From positions 8,223,147 through 8,287,146 of the forward strand of contig CM055115.1 of assembly GCA_029204225.1 (NCBI GenBank): a stretch of DNA of 64,000 nucleotides. Direction: 5' to 3'. Each line of letters begins with the position of its first letter. Position 1 is the stretch's first letter. The position numbers and the translations under genes were made by a program. Below are positions 58,001 through 64,000 of the stretch, one piece after another. The stretch comes from Diphasiastrum complanatum (lineage: Eukaryota; Streptophyta; Lycopodiopsida; Lycopodiales; Lycopodiaceae). The notes beneath the pieces were generated by a model. It ran no database searches, had not been told where the DNA came from, and was given only the letters and a program-made list of their open reading frames with translations.

Positions 58001-59083
58001 TCCATCATAAGGTGCAATAGAAGAGAAAGAGTCCTTGGAGCTACACATATGTGAAGAGGCTCCACTATCAATATACCATAGGCCGTCCTTCTTGAAAGGA
58101 GTAGATGAGAAACTAGAGACCATAAGAGATCCCTCTCCATCACTTGCAATAGTGTCTTCCTTCTCATTGGTAATATTGGCTTGCTTGAGTTGATTCTTCT
58201 TTTTGAAGCAATTGGTGGCATAATGACCTTTCTTGCCACAATAAAAGCACTTGATCTTCTTCTTCTTCTTGAGCTTGGATGATGAAGCATTAGAGGAATC
58301 ATCTTCCTCCTCATCTTTGTCTTTGGATTTGACTTTGTCCTTGCTTGAGGATTGTTGATGTTGGTTCTTGCTCCTCTCTTTGTGCTTATCCTTGGCAAAA
58401 AGAGCTTTGCCATCATTATGAGTGAGAGAAAGCTTGTCCATCCTCAAGAGCTTATACTCTTGTCTTGATTCTTCTGAAATTAGCACACTTTGGAGAGCCT
58501 CCAAACTTGGTAGCTCCTCCTTAATGGCATAGGATTGGACAAGATTATCAAATTCACTTCTCAAGCCATTGAGAATGACTTGAACTAGCTCATTTTGATT
58601 GATGGAATCACCAATACAAGCAAGCTCTCTATGAATATCTTTTACTCTCAAAACATAACTAGATGCACTCTCATCACTCTTTTGGCTACTTTGAAAGATT
58701 TGATTCCTAAGAGTGAGAAGCCTAGAGGTATTCTTAGCCTCATAGATAGTCTTGAGACAATCCCAAGCTTCTTTGGCTGCTGTACAAGTACCTATCTCCC
58801 TCAATATCTCATTAGAGACATTCATCTTAATGTAGTGGAGAGCCATCCTAGCTCTCTTTTTGTATTTTTGAACCTCTTGAAGAACTTGTGGTTCTTCTTC
58901 AAGGCCAAGAACTATGTCCATCACGTCTTGAAGGATCAAGATGGACTCCATCCTCATTTTCCAAATTGAATAATTTGAAGTGGTCAATCTTTCACTTGGT
59001 TCCAACAAGGATGAACCCATTGAAGACATTTGAAGTGAAGAAAACTCAGATGATGAACAATAAATGTTGTTACACACTTTCAA
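55040..59083 (-). CDS. Copia-8 Gag-Pol polyprotein, full length
   Basis: 1347 residues with every expected domain. These are Gag (~25-230); a CCHC knuckle C279/C282/H287/C292 after a Lys/Glu-rich linker; protease D339 in WYIDSGASSH; an integrase zinc region (WHRRLGH ~472; CEAC ~506) and core D536, D598, E634 (35-residue spacing). RT follows with the first aspartate D944 (FQLDVSNAF) and Y1027-VDD, then RNase H D1191/D1193, E1232 and D1269. It encodes the structural protein and the enzymes for particle assembly, cDNA synthesis and integration. The frame begins MKVCNNIYC; a more likely start by comparison with Copia-1/9 is a downstream Met (residue 19 or 22, MSSMGSSLLEPSERL). Domain order protease-integrase-RT-RNase H is diagnostic of Ty1/copia. 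No inactivating change was found. Confidence 0.97.
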   Translation of the reverse strand: MKVCNNIYCSSSEFSSLQMSSMGSSLLEPSERLTTSNYSIWKMRMESILILQDVMDIVLGLEEEPQVLQEVQKYKKRARMALHYIKMNVSNEILREIGTCTAAKEAWDCLKTIYEAKNTSRLLTLRNQIFQSSQKSDESASSYVLRVKDIHRELACIGDSINQNELVQVILNGLRSEFDNLVQSYAIKEELPSLEALQSVLISEESRQEYKLLRMDKLSLTHNDGKALFAKDKHKERSKNQHQQSSSKDKVKSKDKDEEEDDSSNASSSKLKKKKKIKCFYCGKKGHYATNCFKKKNQLKQANITNEKEDTIASDGEGSLMVSSFSSTPFKKDGLWYIDSGASSHMCSSKDSFSSIAPYDGVKKSIYTANDFECPIEGIGNIPLKLASSKVLSLSRVLYVPKLTKNLISVGQLLDNGLDVKFNVDTCTIKKNDEILALGSRFGGIYKLDPNEYVNACNVALVNKLSMEELWHRRLGHPNYKSMLSMIKESKAIGLPKSFSKKIKPCEACAIAKSHKKPFTRSSIKSKHPLELIHSDVHFSSTTSKGGATCFVTFIDDYTRFTWIYLLASKSMVFDHFLIFKAYVEKQFSFKIKALRSDGGGEYISNKFQDFCELEGIKREFSCAYSPSQNGVAERKNRSLCECAKSMRIEASLPKDFWGEAINCANYLCNRLPHIALGGKSPYEILFLKKPKVDHLRIFGCLCFVHMPLETRKKEDPSACKGIMVGYSSTKKAYRVFILSTSQVIESRDVVFHEDQHSSFEEAEIKKSMDASSIIDFEDNHDVMGSRFEEDSPRIFSPRRSMRDRSEPKRLSYVDKGKQVDLDSTNYVFYVSHEEPKNVQEALNTKEWYDAMKQEYDALITNNTWELVDPPSNKHVIGCKWVFRIKFNHDGTINKHKARLCAKGFAQIHGLDYEETFAPVAKMVTIRILISLACFFKWKVFQLDVSNAFLNGYLEEEIYMEQPQGFIKDESKVCLLFKSLYGLKQAPRSWYSRLNSFLISLGFTLSDYDPSMYLKFVDSNIVILLIYVDDIILCGSCIKLVDETKLALGCEFKMQDLGEIHYILGLEIDFYENHVFICQSRYAHSMLKKFHMENSKSIDTPMEQIVKDPNKGDEISFEDITLFRSLIGSLIWLTITRPDLSFCVHKLSQFMQEPKIHHWKMAKRILRYVSSSCDYGLLYKSEDLSIIGYSDSDFASDKMDRKSISAYTIFLGGNLISWLSKKQDTISLSSCEAEYKALTTTTKEVLWIKRLLMELKCIKEDDLPMIKCDNISAQALANNPIFHARSKHIEVAHHFVREKLIGGEIYLEHVNSSSCIADLLTKPLSKSAFIKHRSNLGVISRSMLKSS

Positions 59084-59772
59084 TAGGATCCAATAATTGA
59101 GTACTATCTCCTCTTATGAAAGATCTTACAACAATTTGTGAATTGATTCTCACTAGCTACACAAATCTCTCTAAAACAAGATCTATTTCACATCAAATGA
59201 TGGAGTATAGGCAAAGTTAGGATCCAACACTCTTAGCACGTGTGAAATACACTAAGAAACCAAATTTGACTCAAATACAATGATATTGCATGAAACAAAA
59301 TGGCTAAGATCTCAAAACAGTGCCTAGATCACATATAGATGAGATTGGCAAGCATACAACTGTGATTTTGGATCAACCAAGCAATCTCTTGACCAAACCA
59401 AATGTGTCCACCCAGGTCTAGGTGCCCTACCTAACCCTCTTCAAAAGCTTATAACTTTTGATTGGCTCAACCAAATGGAATGAAACTGATTGCAACAGAA
59501 ACTAGACAAAAATAGCTTCAAAACAAGCTATCAAGCAAGATAAATGGATCAAACATGAGAGAGAACTTCCAAACTGAAATTGGATGTTCCTCACACGTGT
59601 CTGAGCACCTGATTCCGTACAGTACCAGATCAGACCCAATCAATGTCCTTTTGATCTCTTTTGATCCAAGATTGAACAAGATAGCTAGGAAAATGGGCCT
59701 TGACAATTTCTAGCTCAAGATTGATGAAAATTTTTCACTTAGATGGATCAAAATGCATGGTAACCTTAGGTA
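59084..59772 (-). other. Leader of Copia-8
   Basis: About 690 bp between the PBS and the polyprotein, closely matching the Copia-7 leader (49611-50285). A decayed-looking CACACGTGTCTGAGCACC palindrome-type motif occurs at ~59593, so the G-box-like core is also present outside the LTR. No reading frame is supported. Confidence 0.75.
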
Positions 59773-59785
59773 GGCTCTGATACCA
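59773..59785 (-). other. Primer-binding site of Copia-8
   Basis: Minus-strand TGGTATCAGAGCC, immediately adjoining the 5' LTR (59786). The same site lies at 50286-50298 in Copia-7. Confidence 0.95.
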
Positions 59786-60522
59786 TGTTGAATTTCACAC
59801 GTGTGGACTGTCCACTACATGTACTTGTGATCTCCTAAGGTGTGTAGATGCACCAAGATCAAGACTAGATTGAGATTCAAGATCAATCTTGAATCCTATG
59901 GCAAAAACACACTACTACATGCATTCAATCACTTCCAACTCTCACTCACACGTGTGGGAAGTATTCAAAAAATAATCTAAGTAAAAACAAGCTGCTCTCC
60001 TCGGGTAGAGAGAGAAAATACATCAAGAGCTCTCGGGTAGAGAGAGAAAGCTAGAAATCCAATAACTCACAAAATCCATGAAATCACCAAATCAATTGAT
60101 TTCAAAATGAGGAGTACAATGATACTAGTAGGTCCACGAGCTACCACTATGCTTAACTATGATTGGACCACATTTTGTCACCTCTTGATCCTATTGGATC
60201 ATTGATCTATGCACCTCTTAATTCTATTGGACTATATTCAAGCACACCTCAATTTCCTATTGGACCTCTCAAGGTTCCACCTCTATATCCTATTGGACCT
60301 CTTGGAATTCATCAAACAAAAACTTTACACTTGTCTACACTCTAATTAGCAAGTGTTTAGCCTCTTACTCTATTTTGGCTCAATAGTGGCATTACAAGTG
60401 GAAATGCATAATTTGCCATCTATGCCAAATTTATTCCTATCAACATCCTACACCTAGATGCTTGATGTAAAAAACATAAGACCCCTATATCTAACATAGA
60501 TAATCTTTTTCAATTCTTCACA
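59786..60522 (-). repeat. 5' LTR of Copia-8
   Basis: 737 bp, with no difference from the left LTR noticed. It contains five CCAAT boxes (plus-strand ATTGG at 60162, 60193, 60226, 60259, 60292) and two copies of a TCGGGTAGAGAGAGAAA motif (~60001 and ~60034). It also has CACACGTGTG at 59796-59805 and ~59948. Confidence 0.97.
60162..60296 (-). promoter_or_regulatory. CCAAT-box cluster in the Copia-8 LTR
   Basis: Five CCAAT pentamers on the element's sense strand, spaced ~31-33 bp apart (60162, 60193, 60226, 60259, 60292), four of them within CCAATAG(G/A). CCAAT is the NF-Y binding core. The near-regular spacing and the upstream (U3) position suggest an enhancer. The function is inferred. Confidence 0.6.
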
Positions 60523-60527
60523 AGATT

Positions 60528-62032
60528 GAACTCTTCAAACTATTCAATTTGGAAGTTAAGAATGGAATCCATCCTTATCATGCAAGATTTGATAGATATT
60601 GTGAATGGAGAGGAAGATGAGCCAATTCATCCACAAGAAGCAACTAAATACAAGAGAAGGTGCAAGATTGCACTTCATTGTATTAAAATAAATGTTGCAA
60701 ATGATTTGCTCAAGGAAGTAGGAGCATGTACCTCAGCCCAAGAGGGTTGGGAGACTCTTCAAAAGATCTATGAGTCCAAGAATACCTCAAGATTACTTTC
60801 CGTCAAGAACCAAGTTCTTCAATGCTTCCAAGTCAAGAGTGAGAGTGGACATCAATTTGCTTTGAGAGTAAAAGATTTGAACAAAGAGCCTACTTATGTT
60901 GGTGAACCTACTAAAGGGAGTGAGCTTGTGCAAATAGTTTTGAATGGCTTATGTAGTGATTTTACTAACCTTGTCCAAAGCTATGTCATGGGAAACTTGC
61001 CTACAATTGAAGACCTTCAAAGTGTGTTGATGGCCGAGGAAAGTAGGAATGCTCATATCAAATCAAGGATGGAGAGGCTCTCCATCAATGATGGTGATGA
61101 CAAAGCCTTATTTTTCAAGAGCAAAGGAAAAGCAAAGAGCAATGGAGTAGCACTCAAAAAGGAACAAGCAAAGGATGGAGATCAAGGAGGATCTACATTA
61201 TCATCATCACAAGTCAAGCCCAAGAAGGACAAATCTAAGATCAAGTGCTACTATTGTAGCAAGATGGGGCACTATGCCTCGGAATGCTTCACGAGGAAGC
61301 AAGCTCAAAGTCAAGCCAACATTGGACAAGAGGAGGAAAAAAGTTATCATGAGAACTCACTCATGATGTCTACCTTTTCATCATCAAATGTCAAAAGTGA
61401 GGATCCTTGGTGGATAAATAGTGGGGCTAGCTCCCACATGTCAGGTAAAAGGGAGTATTTTTCTCAACTCACACCTTATGTAGGACCTATAAAGTTCATT
61501 TTTACAACAAATGATCATGAATGTAAAGTTGAAGGTGTGGGATCCATTCCCTTATGCTTAGGATCTTCGAAGAAGACTAAGATAGATGGTGCTCTTTTCA
61601 TTCCTAGCATCATTAAGAACTTGCTTAATGTTGGTCAGCTTTGATCATGGTTTCATTGTGGAGTTCTGTACTAATGTATGCAACATCAAGAAAAGTGGGA
61701 TGATCATAGCAAGGGAAACAAGGTTTGGGAGGTTATTTAAGCTTGATGCTTTTGTAGATCCTAACCAAGTTGTGATGGTAGTCAAGGAAACCAACATAAC
61801 CACATTTGATTTGTGGCACAAGAGGCTTGGTCACATCAACACCAAGTCCATGGAAGCCATGTGCAAGGAGGAGCTTGCTCTCGTCCTTCCAAGATCTTTG
61901 GCAAAGGAGGAAAGGGTATGTGAAGCTTGTGCCTTGGCTAAGGCACACAAGTTATCTTTTTCAAGCTTAATCACAAAGACAAGTCATCCTCTCGATTTGA
62001 TCCACTCGGATGTAGATTTTGCTAGCACATAA
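60528..62032 (+). pseudogene. Copia-9 Gag-protease-integrase remnant
   Basis: This continues the frame opened at 54241: Gag (SNYSIWKLRMESILIMQDL...), CCHC knuckle CYYCSKMGHYASEC (~61246), then the protease region WWINSGASSHM (~61410). There the catalytic aspartate is replaced by asparagine (NSG for DSG). A small deletion near 61640 (NVGQL then stop) shifts the frame; the pre-integrase region resumes (DHGFIVEFCTN..., LWHKRLGHINTKSM, CEACALAKAH) and integrase begins at HSDVDFAST. The element is cut at ~62032: the rest of integrase, RT, RNase H and the 3' LTR are gone. Similarity is closest to Copia-1. Confidence 0.92.
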
Positions 62033-62787
62033 TGGAGATCTGAGTCCCCGTTTGTAGTTCTCCAACCCAAATGCCTGGTGATGACAATCGTGTTCAAAGA
62101 TCACTGATGTAGAATGAAAGGCCAGATAGAGCCGACTTAGTAGGAGTAGCTACTGCTTCTCACTTCGATCTAATTCTCTTCCAAGCCTCAGATTCTCTAC
62201 TGTAGATCTATTGTAAAATTTAAACTTGTAAACAATAGATATTGTTGAATAAAACAACAACGAAAATTCATCTACTGATAGCATGCATTCAAGTATTACA
62301 GATCATACACATCATTGAAAAGAACATTGAAAAAATGGCTTCTATATCTGAACTGAATTTACAATACAATTCTCGAGTGCTGTCTATTTCCCATATCAGC
62401 GCATTGACGTGAGAGAGATGTTCTCTTCTCACAAATAGTATGACTAGCTACTGCTAATATGTAAACGCGCTCTTGAGCTATCTTAGACTGTCTGTCTGTA
62501 TTCTATCCATGATTGTGTGTGTCTTTTGTATATTCTCCATACTTTGTTGATCTCTTTGTGCTGGCCTAGTCGTTATAGATTTCCACAAAAATAATGAATT
62601 ATGTAGTATAAAAGCTTTGATCATTCCCCAAGAGAGAGAATAATTTCATCTTTTGCATGGTAAATGTATATATGATGGTAAACGGACTGGTATGTATAAA
62701 ATTCACAACGAATACTACAGCGACATAACTGGCTATCCAAAGATATTTGGATAAATTGGCATCAAGAAACACCAATGATGAAATGTT
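62033..62787. other. Intergenic between Copia-9 remnant and gene X copy 2
   Basis: No gene is supported. The sequence is not repeated elsewhere in the window as far as I can see. It may hold the promoter or first exon(s) of gene X, since the first recognised exon below lacks a convincing start codon. Confidence 0.4.
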
Positions 62788-63949
62788 TTGGTCAAGGTCT
62801 GTATATGTAAGGAACCAGCTGCTTCCCTTCCTCCTAGAGTTATCCCGGCCAAGAGACCCCGGATCGTCCTGAGCTCTGAGTCAAATGTTGGAGAATTTGA
62901 TTCAGATCCAGAATCATCACCCCTTTCTCCTCCTGTTATTTGTCCAGTTCCTCAGTATGTTTCTTCACCAAAAGTGTTGATTACCCAAGAGGAGCTCGAC
63001 AAAAAAACAGAGAAATTTGTAAATATTGTATCTACTTATTTTTCTGCTCCTGTACATAATCTTTTTGTAAGAATTCCATACGATCCTACTCTAGTATATT
63101 TTGATTTTGACCATTATAACCAATACGAGGCCTACCTAGCTAATAAAGTCGATCTTCTCGACAATTTTTTTGACTTTTTTTTTCCAGATTCATGTAGAAG
63201 TAGGTTCCAAATTTTGTGCCGAGCTGAAAGATAAAATTTCAAAAATTTTAGATGTAATAGTAGAAGTCGGAGGATCTTTTTTTCAGAATAATATTAGTTC
63301 CGATTTTTATGGTGTAGTTTTTGCTATTAATCTTTGTTTCATGGGAGCGATAAAGGCAAAAGAAGCCAATTTTGAGAAGGCTGTATATTTTATCAAATGC
63401 AATCATGTGGCAAAATTTTATTTGATTCCATATGAAAATAAGTACGAATTGTTCTTTTGTTTTTGTTGCTTTACTCTAGATTGTTGCATGCGGCATTCCT
63501 TTAATAAGTAAGGATTGTTTTCATAAGTATGGATTTATCAATATCTGTATTTTGGTTGTTGTAGTCGGCATTGGAGCCTGAACATTCTTTTTGTGAAGAT
63601 AAATAAGAAGAGAATATCAAATTTTCTATGTGTAAAATTAAACTCAGCTGCAAATACACATAGAGAATTTGATTTTTTACTTCATGATGTCGTTTGGAAA
63701 ATACCGACAACAACAACCTCAACTGGAGAGATAATCATTAGATCTCTCAAGGTATATTCAATTTATCTCTGATATGCATGTATTTTGTTTTTAGTTCAAA
63801 TCTATCATCATAGCATAAATAGATTTTCTATGATAATATTACTAATTTTCGTTCTATATATGCAGCGTGTATATCAAAAAGACGCTTTTAGTTGTGCATG
63901 GTTTGTCCTGTACAATACGAAGCTATTTTTTGAGTGGTATAGTTTACAA
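62788..63949 (+). CDS. Gene X, copy 2: unrecognised multi-exon gene, 3' end off window
   Basis: Inferred exons: 62788 (or earlier)-63147, 63188-63441, 63565-63751, 63866-63949. All junctions are GT...AG and the phases agree: exon 2 is 254 bp (phase 2) and exon 3 is 187 bp, giving a whole number of codons. The reading frame is open through all four. Exon 1 is Ser/Pro-rich with a basic AKRPR patch and an acidic stretch (GEFDSDPESS), then ITQEELDKKTEKFVNIVSTY. Exon 2 reads IHVEVGSKFCAELKDKISKI...GAIKAKEANFEKAVYF. Exon 3 contains ISNFLCVKLNSAANTHREFD and exon 4 ends FFEWYSLQ. The next exon, visible only in copy 1, continues FTLELYTHDN. The start is uncertain: the first in-frame codon here is TTG, so an upstream exon or acceptor (ATGTAAG|GAACC) is likely. 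I do not recognise the family; a nuclear protein is only a guess from the basic patch. Confidence 0.6.
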
Positions 63950-64000
63950 GTGGATGAAGATATTAAAAAGATAATATTTTGTTCATTTGTAGTTTCTTTT

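Larger units (their letters stand above)
54285..60522 (-). mobile_element. Copia-8, intact Ty1/copia retrotransposon
   Basis: A 6238-bp element with two 737-bp LTRs that look identical by eye, a matching initiator tRNA-Met PBS, a polypurine tract, one uninterrupted polyprotein and a 5-bp target duplication AGATT (54280-54284 and 60523-60527). It is the only copy in the window with all parts, and hence the best candidate for a recently active element. It is nested in the Gag of Copia-9, which lies on the opposite strand. Confidence 0.97.

Overview
This is AT-rich, repeat-dominated nuclear DNA of a land plant. The basis is several Ty1/copia LTR retrotransposons with primer-binding sites matching plant initiator-methionine tRNA (TGGTATCAGAGCC), Ty3/gypsy remnants, and intron-containing gene fragments with GT...AG boundaries. 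The species cannot be named from sequence alone. There is no sign of bacterial or organellar DNA, and no tRNA, rRNA or CRISPR array was found.

Layout. 1-5253: Copia-1 (minus), young, with one open polyprotein that has lost the first part of reverse transcriptase (RT). 5254-10570: a Ty3/gypsy scrap and decayed Copia-2 (minus). 10636-13335: 5' part of a plus-strand LTR element whose LTR carries a 25-bp tandem array. 13336-17212: decayed Copia-4 (minus). 17213-20332: pieces of the Copia-6 family, LTR-like DNA and a second gypsy scrap. 20333-22335: a mosaic of repeats found elsewhere in the window. 22336-27122: a dead copy of an unrecognised gene ('gene X') split by Copia-6, a complete non-autonomous element with a TAAAT target duplication. 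27290-28490: decayed gene Z (minus). 28955-39182: LTR-like inverted repeats outside a 1.1-kb direct-repeat pair, enclosing a long GA tract and decayed gene Y. 40885-60351: two ~10-kb units in tandem, each holding a copia element of one family (Copia-7 dead, Copia-8 intact). 60523-62032: 3' part of Copia-9, the element that Copia-8 jumped into. 62788-64000: second, open copy of gene X, running off the window.

How the parts relate. Copia-8 is the only element here with every catalytic motif and intact paired LTRs. Copia-6 and Copia-1 lack essential RT sequence but keep LTRs, PBS and polypurine tract; Copia-6 shares its 12-bp LTR terminus with Copia-8, so it could be mobilised in trans. Insertion order can be read directly: Copia-8 entered the gag of Copia-9 (AGATT duplication), and Copia-6 entered an intron of the gene X copy, whose empty site survives at 63.8 kb. 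The main candidates for something undescribed are gene X and the regulatory arrays in the LTRs (CCAAT cluster, CACACGTGTG palindrome). No novel defence or metabolic system was found.
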